Assembly: GCA_947179485.1 (NCBI GenBank)
Contig: OX359246.1
Span: 18,476,001-18,540,000 of the forward strand
Source of the DNA: Allacma fusca
Taxonomy: Eukaryota; Arthropoda; Collembola; Symphypleona; Sminthuridae
Reading direction: 5' to 3'
DNA length: 64,000 nt
In this document: positions 11,261 through 22,486 of the stretch, one piece after another
Numbering within the stretch: the stretch's first letter is position 1
Layout of the letters: each line of letters begins with the position of its first letter
Made by a program: the position numbers and the translations under genes
Notes under the pieces: generated by a model
What the model was told of the DNA's origin: nothing
Seen by the model: the letters and a program-made list of their open reading frames with translations, nothing else
The model's database searches: none

Positions 11261-13164
11261 TTATGTCAAAAAACTTCTAGCAATGGTCAGCGCTCTTTGA
11301 CGAAGTATGTGGAATCGGTAGTTCCTACTCGCAAAATGAACTGCTAATTCGCCAAAACAAGCTACCGTGGCCAAAAGCCGTCCACCTAATACGGAAGCAA
11401 AACACAGAATAAAATTTTCGATTCCAAATGGTTTGGTAGCAGAATTCTGAAATTGGTCTGTCAAATGCTGCAATTTCAGATACGTCTCACTCTCCGTCTG
11501 ACTTGTAAGCCAAGATATTCCAAAGCATTTTTTGTCCATTTCAAAATATGTCCTGTATCCGTTACCCAACCAGCAATCGAGTTTATTGACTCGAAATGCT
11601 TGGAATTTTTCGGCATCAACGCACCCGTCGGGAGACTTAGGCCAGGTTGTGTTGATCGGAGAGGATTGGCAAAAGAATGTATCGTCAGGTTTTTTGCCAC
11701 CATCGGTTCCAATATTATTGGCCATGCGATGCACGCTGATTTTGTTTCAAAAATTGCAATTTGTGCACATCTGAGCCACTTTGGCTCATCTATCATTCGT
11801 TCTCGGATCTTTACAAATGATCGTACTCTTGTCTCATTAAAAAATATTTCCGTCGACGATCCTTTGTAATACATATTGTAGATCTTATAGTCCATCCGAT
11901 TTGACAGTTCCTCGAATGTTCGAGGAACTACTTCCGGTTCAGGGAATGTAAGGAACGAAATCAAGTTGCTGCAGTAGAATTGCCCAACGATGAGACCGTA
12001 AAATATTGTTATGACACTGATGATTCGGACTCTGGGAGTTATCGTCCGACTTTCTTGTATCAAAGCTGAAAATGGGAAAACAATTGATGAATATAGTTTG
12101 TTCTGGGGTTCCGCCTTTTTATTTCTTTTCAAAATAAAATGAAGGTAAAAAATAGGAATTGATCCAATGAAAATAGCAATCACAATAGTCCACACTGAGG
12201 AATCAAAAGGGTAAACAACAGCCTTCCAGTTCACACTGACTTTTGGGTGAGACAAGTAAGCCCTCATGGTAGCGTAAAATAAAGGATTGGTAAAATCTGC
12301 GGCTTCGAAGCGAGACAATATCAATGCTATTGGCATGATCATATCTTTGTTTCCTGTTACTAAGTCTCCCATAAAGCCCTCCCAAGTTCCGTTTGGTGCT
12401 TTTCCTACTTTTGCTCTTGCAATTTCAAGATTCAGTGTGAGGTTGTATTTCTTGGATATTGTTGTAACAAAATCGTAGGAAAGGCCCATGACTGGCTTGG
12501 AATTTCCATCATAAATAATTAAAGGTTCTACTTTAAGCACTCCAACAATAAATTGCTGATTTCGAATGGAGTTCCATGCAATGTCGGCATGAGGTAAGGT
12601 TTTTCGGGTTATAACATTCTGTGAGTCACCCACTGGGGTTTCTCTTTGCGTTACGATGAGCCCATTGTTATCTGTTGCGATCCCGGTTTTGAATTTTAAC
12701 CGTGTCAATATTCTGTCTTGCCATATATTCTCCAAAAAGGATTTCGATTCAAGAAAAATGAAGTGAAACATTTCGAGGCGTCGGTTGTGGCTTTCTTGCA
12801 CTACGGAAGCCAGAAACGTTTCTACTGAGTTTGTGGTGAGAATGATCACATTGACACAAAAGCTTGAGTGCGAAGGAATGCCTAATAAATTTTTTCCCTG
12901 AGTTCTTGAAGTTTTATTCTTACAATTAGTCACAGTTTCAATGGGGATATAAATCAGGGCTCTTTGAAATAGATAGCTAGCAAAGTCTGATTCAATTTTT
13001 CCAACGAATTTGATTCTACAAAAATTGCCCTCTGTTTTCATTATTCGGGAGAATTTGTTCTCTGCTAGGATATGAACTAACGCGCTCTCAGTCGGGTTAG
13101 TAGAGACTACTTGGAAATATGTTATCCAAAATAACCAAAAGTAGTTGATGCTTTTGACGCTCAT
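11261..13164 (-). CDS. Divergent ionotropic receptor (IR), one frameshift near the 3' end
   Basis: The start ATG (13164) opens a hydrophobic signal-peptide-like segment (YFWLFWITYFQVV). A variable extracellular domain follows, then ligand-binding lobe S1 (MGLSYDFVTTISKKYNLTLN, then WEGFMGDLVTGNKDMIM and FEAADFTNPLF). Next come transmembrane 1 (WTIVIAIFIGSIPIFYLHFIL), the pore region and transmembrane 2 (IISVITIFYGLIVGQFYCS). S2 leads to transmembrane 3 (FILCFASVLGGRLLATVACF). This order is that of iGluR-derived ionotropic receptors, which act as odour, taste or humidity channels in arthropod sensory dendrites. The first frame stops at 11476, while the third helix and tail lie in another frame ending at 11261. 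The switch coincides with a run of six T on the plus strand (about 11528-11533), so a one-base indel or sequencing error there is likely. No introns are needed. Confidence 0.8.
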
Positions 13165-13498
13165 AATAATTATTATGTCTTTGATGTTGACGTCGAAAGA
13201 AGAAAACGTTGATAACGCTTTGAAAATTTGGTTTAGTTGCCTTTACCGAAATTTTTTGTTCTCTCGTTGGAATATCCAGGTTATATTCATAAAGTTGACG
13301 TGTTCAGAATAGTTCCACTGAAGATAAAGCTACCGGATAAAAAAACCTAGATAAATTATTGTTTACCAATTAGGACTTAATTTGTTCAATATTTTTATAA
13401 TCATTATTTTGCTGCGTAATGTAATTTAGTATATACCAGTATATTAAAAGTAATGCTTTTCCTGGAAATTGTTCCCAGCATTTGTGTCAGCTAAATAA

Positions 13499-13685
13499 GT
13501 ACAATGAATTTCCTATGTAGGGGTTTCCTCTTTGGTGACATTCCCTTTATATTGGCCTGATTAAATCTTCCCCAGGAATACATGTACATAGTACATAATA
13601 TAATATTAAAAAATATTGGCGTCTCCATTTATTGGCATGTATTTTGCCATCCCTTGGGAACCTTTATATAATATTTAGTATTTAC
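13499..13685. mobile_element. Degenerate copy of the TACAGTGAATTTCC MITE
   Basis: Starts GTACAATGAATTTCCTATG and runs through TTGGCATGTATTTTGCCATC and CCTTGGGAACC, matching the copy at 36981-37158. Its right terminus is eroded. A third copy, in the opposite orientation, lies at 50915-51072. Confidence 0.65.
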
Positions 13686-14033
13686 TCAATTTTTTTAATC
13701 AGCTACCAATTATTCAGACAATTGTTATAAATTGTCTGAACAGTTTAAGTAGTGGTAATTTACCATGGGCCAGCCAGATTATTATTGATTTTTTCGATCA
13801 ATGTGGGATGACTCATGCGCATGGGGAATGAATCATATGTATGTCTAATCCTATGGTAACCCAGGGTCGTAACCCGGGGACAGCTTTGATGGGGCGAGTA
13901 ATAGTGAGGATAGTTTTAATGAATAATTTTTATAATCATTACATATATTTATTGACATACATAAATGCTTTTTAATGGTTTAAAAATGTGGGATATTCTT
14001 AGTGTAATAATTAAATACAAAAAAAGTCATAAC
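13686..14033. other. Intergenic, possible outer edge of the Polinton region
   Basis: AT-rich with a short GTAACCC repeat at about 13855-13885. I looked here for a terminal inverted repeat matching 31880-34150 and did not see one. Confidence 0.35.
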
Positions 14034-15246
14034 CTACATTAGTGTTTTAAACTTATACTCCTCGTCAACAACGGGTATTGGGATGGGCACGTTCGAATTG
14101 CAGTTAGGTCGACCTGACATAAGGGGGCATCTGTCTGCATATCCCTTTTGTTCTACCTCTGGGTCATCACCGGGAATCCAGTCACGTAGTGTGATGTTAC
14201 ACCAGTGGCAAGAAACAGAGTCATTCCTACCGGTATAGAAGAACCCGAGCTTTGCAAGTTCCATGGGTGAGACGAAATGGCTCGCCCACGGTAAGTTGCC
14301 ATATTGATCCCGGTTGAAGAATGATTTGAGTCGGTGGTACTCATATCTTCTCAATTCCATCCGAGGAGCAAAGTTGCTAAAATATATTTATAAAATATAT
14401 ATAGAGCAGGTATAAGTTGTTAATTTTACTATTATTGTAATAACAACGTTTTGCACTTACTTATACTGCTCGGTGTTGAACTGAACAACTTTCCACTTTG
14501 TCGCAAAACTTAACGCCTGGAAAGAATCCACCACATCTCCCATCTTGGTGGAGATCTGATCAGCGTTCGTTGTGGTATGTGTAGTTTCCGCCTTGCTTGT
14601 AGATGGAACAGGCTCTGTGGACACTTTGGCATAATTATAATTAATAAATAATTAAGACTTGACATTATGTTATAAGATTACCTTCACTTTCCGGTGGCAC
14701 TTGAATAGGCACATTTGGCTTCCAGTTGGGTGTATACTTCCAGATAAATGGACACTCTTCCCCGCCATATAGTTCATGTTGGTGTATCGGATCATCAGTA
14801 GGTATCCAATCAATTATCGTCACTCTACACCAGTAACACGTTACTGCGTCACCCATTCCAGTGTAGTAAAATCCACTCTTGGCAAGATCCAAGGGTGAAA
14901 CAAAATGACTCGTCCATGGAAAGTTTCCAAATTTGTCTCTCTTGAAAAAAGATTCGAGTCGATGGTACTCATACCTTCTGAGTTCCTCTGGAGGAGCAAT
15001 CCCACTGTAAAAAAAAATATTCAGATTTGTTTACGCGTTGGATGGTGGGAAAGTGATATAAACTTACTCGTCCACTTGAATATTGTAGGAAACACGGTCT
15101 CGCATCCTCCTACGGCTGAGATTGAACCAAGCTTGACTGCGGTCAAAGTTCCTCGATCCTCTTGAGTTTCTATCGGTTGTAACCCCCTCCTCAGACTTTG
15201 TAGTTTCCATTCTGGTTGCTGCAAATAAGGATAGTCCTTTACCCAT
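14034..15246 (-). CDS. Two-BIR IAP-like protein, four exons, no RING
   Basis: Exons on the minus strand are 15246-15068, 15004-14682, 14623-14461 and 14376-14034, all with GT-AG borders and matching phases. Each of exons 2 and 4 encodes one BIR domain. The first has RRYEYHRLESFF, a GFYYTG motif, CYWC, DWIPTDDP, an H and a final C. The second has RRYEYHRLKSFF, GFFYTG, CHWC, DWIPGDDP and C. The CxxC plus H and C are the zinc ligands of BIR domains, which bind caspases or other apoptosis factors. The sequence before each BIR is also similar, so the unit was duplicated with its intron. The second BIR has EQKGYAD where the zinc-binding H is usual, so that ligand may be missing. There is no C-terminal RING. 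It may belong to the adjacent Polinton (IAPs are common in large DNA viruses) or to the host. Confidence 0.8.
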
Positions 15247-15293
15247 ATTACTGGTAATGAACAGTGATGGACTCGAGTAAACGTTTCTCTGTA

Positions 15294-15299
15294 TTTATA
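15294..15299 (-). promoter_or_regulatory. TATA box of the BIR gene
   Basis: TATAAA within GGGTATAAATACAG on the minus strand, about 48 bp upstream of the chosen ATG (15246). This distance supports that start rather than the overlapping longer frame. Confidence 0.6.
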
Positions 15300-15400
15300 C
15301 CCATACTGTTTTCCGTTGTAAATTGCACATGACTCACACTGGTTGGGAAATTCGGTTTCACTGTTTTCCCACACTGATACGATCGCGAAAAATACATAAA

Positions 15401-15634
15401 TTAGTAGACAGGTGGGATACTACGGACCGTTGATAATTCTATAGTTATGGTACAGGTTACCCGGGCAACCCTATGATTATGTGAATGGTTAGAGGTTGAA
15501 CGGATGGAAAGATCATCTTTCCCTATGGATGGGATGATGATGGTGTGCAAAGGTTGGTTTGCAACCTCCTCCCACGTCCATCCAGCTTTATCGTCCTTAA
15601 ACACCGCGAGCCAAAAGTCATGGATGCTATATCT
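15401..15634 (-). other. Possible unassigned minus-strand exon
   Basis: A strong acceptor (T-rich tract then CTCCAG, about 15635-15650) precedes a frame that includes DFWLAVFKDDKAGWTWEE and stops at 15401. No matching upstream exon was found and no domain is recognised. It could instead be untranslated sequence between the divergent BIR and membrane-protein genes. Confidence 0.2.
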
Positions 15635-15665
15635 GGAGAAAAAAAAATATTTAAAGATAAAAAAG

Positions 15666-15672
15666 TATAAAA
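15666..15672 (+). promoter_or_regulatory. TATA box upstream of the membrane ORF/polB
   Basis: TATAAAA within AAGTATAAAACCC. An initiation site about 30 bp downstream would lie beyond the first ATG (15679), so the ATG at 15724 (GCCATGG context) is the more likely start. Confidence 0.45.
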
Positions 15673-15723
15673 CCCAAAATGCAAAGTGTAAAAGAAGCAG
15701 AAGGAAAACACAAGTCGAAAGCC

Positions 15724-16089
15724 ATGGATGTACAAAATGAAACATTGATCGGTGGGAGGTTTGAATCCAAACTTTTAGAGGATTCAAATGCAGCAGAATT
15801 TGTAATAAGTATTATTCGGGTGTTGCTTAAAAAAATGACTGGTAATAAAGAGACAAACAGTGATTCATCAACTTCACAGGGTGAGGAATGGAAGGGTGAG
15901 TTTTAATAAATACTTTCTCATGAGTCATTCTAGGTGCGTGACCACATTCTGTTTATCATAGCAATCTGCATATGCCTCACCATCATTGCTATAGTCAAGC
16001 TAATGGATTTTGTATTCAAGAACTACTTCAAGCTCCGACAAGTTCGTCGAGCACAACTCGACGAAACTCCATCCCATCAACATGGATAA
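15724..16089 (+). CDS. Small spliced single-pass membrane protein of the Polinton
   Basis: Exon 1 runs from ATG 15724 (alternative 15679) to a GTGAGT donor at 15895/15896; another usable donor of the same phase lies at 15880/15881. Exon 2 starts at 15962 after TTTATCATAG and stops at 16089. Exon 2 opens with a hydrophobic helix (ICICLTIIAIVKL) followed by a basic tail (KLRQVRRAQLD). The product would be about 100 residues. Its last codons overlap the polB start by 8 bp (ATGGATAA). Small membrane ORFs are common in Polintons and adintoviruses but are poorly conserved, so I give no function. Splicing is inferred from site quality and frame: the unspliced frame stops at 15906. Confidence 0.5.
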
Positions 16090-19000
16090 CGGAGATTCTA
16101 CCATCAAACCATCTGCTTTAAAAACAGGCAATAAAAATACCGTAAGTTTATATTTTACACATAAATTACTGTTTGCATTCTGAATGCTTTCTAATTATGA
16201 CGCGCTGCAGATATAATATATTTACTCTAGATTTTTAGATGCCCTCAATACCAATGTCCATACTATTGTCGGAGACATGAATATTTTCAATCTCACATTG
16301 AGCTTGCCCACTACTGTATGGACTGCGGGCTTTACTTTAATAGTAGAGGAAACCACACCTGTAGAATGCCAGGTGCAAGATTGGGTCACGTGGACGCAAA
16401 TTCCAACCTGGATTTGAGTAACTTTCATGAACTATCTCGTAGCCATGGGGGAACTTTGCTAATGTACAAGTATAATAAATCAATCTCTACTCTAGACATT
16501 GAGGCAGTGTTCACAAAAGTTGATACTATTGTGACAACGTTTCTGGAGCAACTATTTGCCATTCATGGACATTTAAAATTAGAAGTATCGATGGGAATAG
16601 AAATGGAAAAGGAAATAAATGACAATGATGGAAATGTTGCGAAAACATCAGCCATTATTTACTTCAAGTCCAACCATTACGAACTTTTGCAGCAATCTAA
16701 AATACCAGAAATCCTATTGGCTACCGCATCGGATATAACCGAAAAAAAGAACACCTTTATCAGCAATGGATCGGGTTGGAAAATTAAATCAATCAAGTCA
16801 TTTGAGATCAAAATTGGTGAAATTAGAGTTTTACACCAAGCAGGGGGAGGATATTTGCCTATGCCACTACTAGGGAAGAAGGGGTACATCAACTTTAAAA
16901 ACACTAATGACATGTGTTTTCTGTATTGTGTTGCCGCGGCTATCTTCAAACATGAAGAACCAACAACATCAAGGGAATCATTCAAGCGATGGGAAAAATA
17001 TTTCCATCGCTTTGATATGACCAATGTTAATTGTCCGGTTGAAGTGGGAACGGACCTTTGTAAATTTGAGGAAAACAATGCAATTGGAATTAATGTTCTG
17101 ACGCATACAGCCGGACAAGTGAGTGTGCTCAGAAAAGCCTCGAGTAAATTTCTTCAGCGAGTCACACTTTTTCTAATTGAGAAAAAAGATGGGGTCGGAT
17201 CAACAAAGTTTCATTATGTATTGGTTACAAACCTTGACATGTTTCTACGCAACAATAGTACATACCACAGGTATCACTGTGACATATGTTTCGATAGCTT
17301 CATGACGGTAAAAACAAGAGTTGAACATCAACAAACCTGTGGAAACAAAACCATCAAGGAGAAACTGCCCAAGGATCATGAACGGATTGAATTTAAAAGA
17401 ATGGAGCTGACAATAAGCTACCCTTACATTTTGTACTGGGACTTTGAATGCTATTCATCAACTACCGATATCCATAAGGGTGAGTCAACAAGAATAAACT
17501 CGGAATACCAACCTTGTAGCTACTCTCTTTGTCTTGTCTATCACGATGGAGTGAAATCAGTCGTCAAAGCTTTTGAATACTATGACGGGGCCAAGTCAGT
17601 AGACCATTTTTTCCAACGCGTGTTTTTCCACGCTCAAAATGTACTCTCAGAGATTAGAAGCACCAACAACTTTATCAAGCCCACGAGAGAGGAACTTGAG
17701 AGACATGAAAAAGCATCGCATTGCGAATTTTGTGGTCTTAAGTTTACTACGGAAGAAAGAAATGGGGATGGGATGAAAAAGGTGATTAAATGCTTTCATC
17801 ACAATCACCAATCGGGCAAATACCTACACGCACTGTGTCAGTCATGCAACTTGAAAATTAAATACAAGAATGAACTGGTATGCGTTGCCCATAATTTTAG
17901 CGGGTTCGATTCACATTTTCTCCTCCAGCACCTGGAATCCGATTTATTCGATACTAGTCAAGTAAACGTAATTACAAAAGGAAGTGAAAAAATCGTGCAA
18001 GTGGAAATTATTGCCAAGGATATGTTGATACCATCAATACGTCGGACATACAACAAAAACGAATCCAAGCGATTTTGCGGGAATCGTAAAGTAAAAGTTC
18101 GGTTCATCGACAGCTGTCAGTTCCTGCCTAACAGCCTGGATGAGTTGGCAACTGCACTCAAGAATGAGAAATCGACTAGTAACGAAATGATTTATCAAGG
18201 ATTTCCGTATATATTCCCAAACCAACAAAACTATGAATCCATACACCTCCTAACCGAAAAATTGGCCTACCCTTACTCTTACTTGTCCAAATCACATGTT
18301 CTCGAAGGTGGATATCCAATCCCACCCAGGGAAATGTTTTACAATGAACTAAAACGTGAAGCTCCCACAGACGGGGATTTGGACACTGTTCAAAGGGTTA
18401 TTACCGAATTTGGTATAAAGGACTTTCGAGAGTTTACTCGTGTCTATACAATGGTTGACACTATACTCCTCTCAATGGTATTTGAAAATTTTAGAATGCA
18501 GTGTAAAAGCACATACGGATTAGAACCAGCTTACATGTGTACAACAAGTGGATTCGCATGGCAGTGCTTTTTGCATTTTACCAGAGCCAAAATTGACTAT
18601 GTTCGGGATAAAAAAATGTTAAATCTTATTAAAGAGGGAGTACGAGGAGGAACTTCGTTTTGCACACAGAAAATCAATACCGCCAACAATGAGAATAGTC
18701 CACAGGGCTTTGATCCTATGAAAGAGAGGACTCATTTACTATACTTGGACGTAGTGAGTCTCTATGCTACAGCAATGTTGGACAAGTTTCCGCAGGGCGA
18801 TTACGAATGGGTGGAAAACCAAGAATTGGAAAATATTGATTGGATTACCTATGATGGGGCAGACGAGACGGGTTACATACTTAAGGTAGATTTAGGGTAT
18901 CCTGAGACCCTGCAGGATGCTACTGTAGACCTACCTCTCGCGCCAGAGAAGGTGGTGGTGAAAGTTACGGAACTTTCTCGCGAGCAGCAACAAGACATAC

Positions 19001-20055
19001 GAAATATGAAAATGGGAAAACGTTTTACAGGCGCGCCACGACTTTTACTGCACTGCGGGGAGCGGAAAGACTATGTGTTGCACTACAAAGCCCTTCGCTA
19101 CTATCTGCAAATGGGCATGACTTTAAAAAAAATTACTTGTGGTTTTAAATTTTGCGAAAAGCCATATTTTCGGGATTACATTCAGTTTAATATTGATCAG
19201 AGAAAGGTTGTAAAGAGTGAATCCCAGTGGTCACTGCTGAAGCTCATGAATAATGGGATTTATGGGAAGAGTCTGCAGGCAAACAAGAACAATTTAATTG
19301 TTAAATTTTGCTCCTCCTCTCAGCAGGCGCGGAAATTAATTTCCATGAATAGATGTGCAGACTTTGTTCCCATCACGGAAACACTGAGTATGGTTATGCT
19401 CACACCACTCACGGTTAAACTGGACAAGCCTACCATAACAGGAATGACTGTACTGGACTTGGCCAAAGTCATTTTCTATACCAACTACTATCAGCGTCTT
19501 AAGCCTATTTTTGGCGATCGGATCACAAACCTCTATGTCGACACCGACTCATCTCTGAGTATTATCAGAGACCCACACAACACATTTTGGAACGATCTAG
19601 TTGCTAGCCGTCAGTTTTTTGACTTTTCAAAAATTCCCACCACACACGGCATTTTCAAAAAATATAAACATATTCCAAACCTACGGAATGAAAACAAGGG
19701 TGTATCCGGTCTATGGAAAATCGAGAGCATGGACATTGCAGAGCTTGTTACGATAAAATCCAAGCAGTACTCCATACTATACTTTAATATGGTCGAGGAG
19801 AAGAAATCAAAAGGCGTCCCATCCTCAAATTTGAAAACGTTTAGCCATGAGCAGTACAAGAAAATTATTCTGGATAAAAGACAGCACACATTTAATGTAA
19901 ATATGATTCGTAGCTTTAAGCACAAGGTGTACAATTTAACAGTTTCAAAAGTGGGATTTCACTGTGTGGATATATACAGAGTTTATCCCATCCTCACAGA
20001 TATAAACTTTTCCCTTCCCCTAGGACACCACCGTTTAAGTATGTATATGCAATAA
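16082..20055 (+). CDS. polB: Family B DNA polymerase (protein-primed type), pPolB
   Basis: Exon 1 is 16082-16141 (20 codons) and exon 2 is 16231-20055. The 89-bp GT-AG intron restores a frame running into a Cys/His-rich zinc-finger-like N-terminus (CPQYQCPYYC ... HYCMDCG), which supports this start over ATG 16318. Length is about 1294 aa. A second Cys/His cluster lies at 17280-17340. The 3'-5' exonuclease motifs follow: YWDFEC (about 17438), HNFSGFDSHF (about 17890) and YTMVDT (about 18447). Polymerase motifs are A (LDVVSLYATAM, about 18745), B (KLMNNGIYGKS, about 19240), C (YVDTDS, about 19535) and a later KSKQY. Motif A has AT where SLYP is usual. The enzyme copies the element, probably primed by a terminal protein. 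AATAAA overlaps the stop codon. Confidence 0.93.
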
Positions 20056-20056
20056 A
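20051..20056 (+). terminator. polB polyadenylation signal
   Basis: AATAAA overlaps the polB TAA stop. A second AATAAA follows at once (AATAAATAAA). Confidence 0.6.
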
Positions 20057-20160
20057 TAAAATGTCAAATAAAAAAACATGTAAATATTGTATAAACAAAT
20101 GTGATCATGTTCTTATTCGCCATATAATCACGTACACGCATAATACAGTCCAATAGTTTT

Positions 20161-20166
20161 TTTATT
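20161..20166 (-). terminator. Protease gene polyadenylation signal
   Basis: AATAAA on the minus strand overlaps the protease stop (20164-20162). The convergent polB and protease signals are only about 105 bp apart. Confidence 0.55.
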
Positions 20167-20695
20167 GCATTAAATATTTGTAAACCTTATAATTTGATCT
20201 AACTACACATGTTTGTATTTTCTGACTACGACTATTATGAGCATTACATTTATGCACATTATTAAAAAAACGTTTAACCAGTCTATCATTACTCTTAAGA
20301 TTAGGACCAAACTTATCAAGCATATCTCTATAGCTTATACCTATAGAACGACAGTATACAAAATATATACAATATTGTCCGCATACACTCGACATTGAGC
20401 TTTGCAACGCTCGACAATTTTCCCCGACAACTACTTGCTGGGGTGGATCTACATATTCATACAATTGCACTGGTATCCCATAACTGTCAAAGTATTCTGC
20501 TCGATACTTGTCGAGAATATACCAGGCAATCCAATGCCATCCAGGCCCGCTACTCTTATCCGTATTCTGGATAACTACATAGGGATATGTCGTGGGCTCC
20601 CCCACAACATCTTTCCAATTATCAGCAGAGCAAATGTAGTAGGGTATATCTCTTAGAAGAGCTGTCAGGGCTTCGTGGATGGACCAAGTGTCCAT
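20162..20695 (-). CDS. Adenain-like cysteine protease (maturation protease)
   Basis: 177 aa, about the size of adenovirus and Polinton maturation proteases. The catalytic arrangement is visible in order: His54 in GPGWHWIAWY, acidic Asp70 in EYFDSYG, Gln98 in RALQSS and Cys105 in SVCGQYC. This matches the His-Asp/Glu-Gln-Cys order of adenain and Ulp1-type (C5/C48) peptidases. In related viruses the enzyme cleaves capsid and core precursors at (M/I/L)xGG-type sites during assembly. The gene is the last of the leftward block and sits 2 bp after the major capsid gene (20698). The frame is intact. QVGG motifs in two neighbouring proteins are candidate substrates. Confidence 0.9.
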   Translation of the reverse strand: MDTWSIHEALTALLRDIPYYICSADNWKDVVGEPTTYPYVVIQNTDKSSGPGWHWIAWYILDKYRAEYFDSYGIPVQLYEYVDPPQQVVVGENCRALQSSMSSVCGQYCIYFVYCRSIGISYRDMLDKFGPNLKSNDRLVKRFFNNVHKCNAHNSRSQKIQTCVVRSNYKVYKYLMQ

Positions 20696-20697
20696 AC

Positions 20698-22130
20698 TCA
20701 GTGATCCAAAATCACACCCCTTTCATTAGTCACCTCAAGTATCGACTGTTGGAGGCAGAAAATCACAACGTTGATATTCGCAGCAAGTGCTTCCTTGAAC
20801 CGCATGGATATCTTGATTTGACCACGTCTATTGACACTCAATGAATTGCCCGAATTTGGCAAAAGTTCAATGGCCGTCAAAACATTTCCTGCAAAACCAA
20901 AATGTTTAAAAAATAACAGTTGAAAACGTTTTTAAAAATTTTGATCTTACCATTTGAATAGTTGTCCCTGTGAATTCCATTGCCTAGTAAGGTATTTGCA
21001 GCAGTTCGTTCAAGTGTCCTCAAGCCCAGCAAAAACGAGTCTGACCCGGTAAATTTCCCCGCAGTACTTGTCTTTTGCTTGAAACTAAATGGAATCTGAC
21101 GGTATTCGACGCTGTCCCCATTCCATGAAATGGCCAGCTCTGACAGGTTTTGATCCGTAAAGTTGTAGGCCGACTTGCTTAGTTTCCCATTGAAAGCATC
21201 ACTTTCAGCAAAACCAAGCACCATGATTCGCGGAATCTTCCCAATCATGACAGACTCGCTCGTAGCCTGAGCTAGTCCCTTTGCTACCGAAAATGTCTTT
21301 ATTTCCATTTCGGTTATAGGGTACTTGAACGTCTTTCCAGCCGCAAGACCTTGTTTATGCATTTCAATGATGGGTTTTGAAATCACCTTTTTCCCAGCAT
21401 AAAACACAGCATCGGTAATTTCCACCTTATAGGGACATCCATTGAACCCGGCCTTTGTATCCGACTCGCATGTTAGACAGTTTCCAGGGTTGTTTCGACG
21501 CAACACAATCCGTATCTCTGTTCCCGAGGGCAGGTATTTGGGCTGTGTAAAAATACTACCCAAAACTTGCCCAATCATCGAGAACGGGGTCGACTCTTTA
21601 CTCATGTCATATCTCTGCTTCCATCCAGCATCCGTTTCTTTAAACACACCATGAACCCGCTCTGGATACCATAATTCATTCTTCAACTTGCCGTCCTTTT
21701 CTATAGGACTTGAACTGAGTAAACGTTGCATATATGACATCCATGGGTAAAAGTTTGACGTATCTTGAACAAGCTGACCATTAATGTATAGCTCCAAGTT
21801 GGACCACATGCACTGAAAAAATAAATTGCATGGAGCGACCTTGTCCGCTGCAATGCACACACTTCCGTCCTGCTGTAGAATTCTGCATGTAAGTGCAAGG
21901 AAGCAGTCGGAAGGATCAAGGTATCCGCTTGTATCGGTTACAATTTGAAATTCAAGAGGGTTGAATCCCTCCCTCACTGATACAACTGGATAGCATTGAA
22001 TGTAGTCGCTACTGAGCTGAGTAGTTACGTCAGTTGGTGGTAAATCAAATAATGCCACCTGACTGCGGACTGTTTGCTGCGATCCTTCATACACGGTCGG
22101 GTCATTCTCAAACACATTATTAATGTCCAT
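20698..22130 (-). CDS. Major capsid protein (double jelly-roll), two exons
   Basis: Exon 1 is 22130-20951 and exon 2 is 20888-20698, separated by a 62-bp GT-AG intron in phase 1. The start is ATG 22130, because the longer frame opens with a non-ATG codon. Length is about 456 aa. The N-terminal half has the Polinton/adintovirus capsid pattern: LEFQIVTDTSGYLDPSD, then CRILQQDG, APCNLFFQ, a WSNLELYINGQLV segment, YPWMSYMQRLLS and ELWYPE. The C-terminal strand-rich part (ISWNGDSVEY ... GLRTLERTA) continues across the intron into IKISMRFKEALAANINV. These proteins form the hexon-like trimers of icosahedral virions. The gene starts five bases after the stop of the basic-protein gene. An intron near the 3' end of a capsid gene is unusual but the joined frame is coherent. 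Confidence 0.85.
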
Positions 22131-22135
22131 GGCTA

Positions 22136-22486
22136 CTATTTTGCACAACGACGTCCGCCTTTCCTACCCTTTCGCTTTCTTCCGCCTACTTGCACGCGTC
22201 CTATTCTCTTCAACTTTTTCCCTGTCTTACGCTTACCACCACGTCTCCTTGCTCCACCAACTTGTACAGACTTTCTAGATTTTCGTTTCCTTCTTACTCT
22301 ACCACCACCACCACTCTGCTCCTTTCTCTTGGAATTCACAGATTTTAAAGGAATGAGGTAGGAAGATGCTTCAGGATTGAGACCACCTGAATCCATTGAA
22401 CTGATGTTTCTCGGTCCACTTCCAGTTTGGTTCTGAGAACTGGACTCTAGTGTGCATCCATTATCATCACACTTTACTTGTCTCAT
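22136..22486 (-). CDS. Basic core-like protein (pX/pVII-type) with QVGG motifs
   Basis: 116 aa. The N-terminal half is polar and Ser/Asn-rich; the C-terminal half is very rich in Arg, Lys and Gly (VRRKRKSRKS, GGARRRGGKRKTGKKLKRI), as in DNA-condensing core peptides of adenovirus-like capsids. The sequence VQVGG occurs twice, spaced about 25 residues apart, each followed by a basic stretch. That is the kind of site an adenain-like protease cuts, so the precursor may be processed into small basic peptides. The start overlaps the penton stop as ATGA. The function is inferred from composition and position and I do not claim homology to a specific protein. Confidence 0.65.
   Translation of the reverse strand: MRQVKCDDNGCTLESSSQNQTGSGPRNISSMDSGGLNPEASSYLIPLKSVNSKRKEQSGGGGRVRRKRKSRKSVQVGGARRRGGKRKTGKKLKRIGRVQVGGRKRKGRKGGRRCAK

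Noticed and set aside
15021..15374. 117-aa minus frame overlapping BIR exon 1
   Set aside because: The overlapping frame that splices into the BIR exon in phase and has a well-placed TATA box is preferred.
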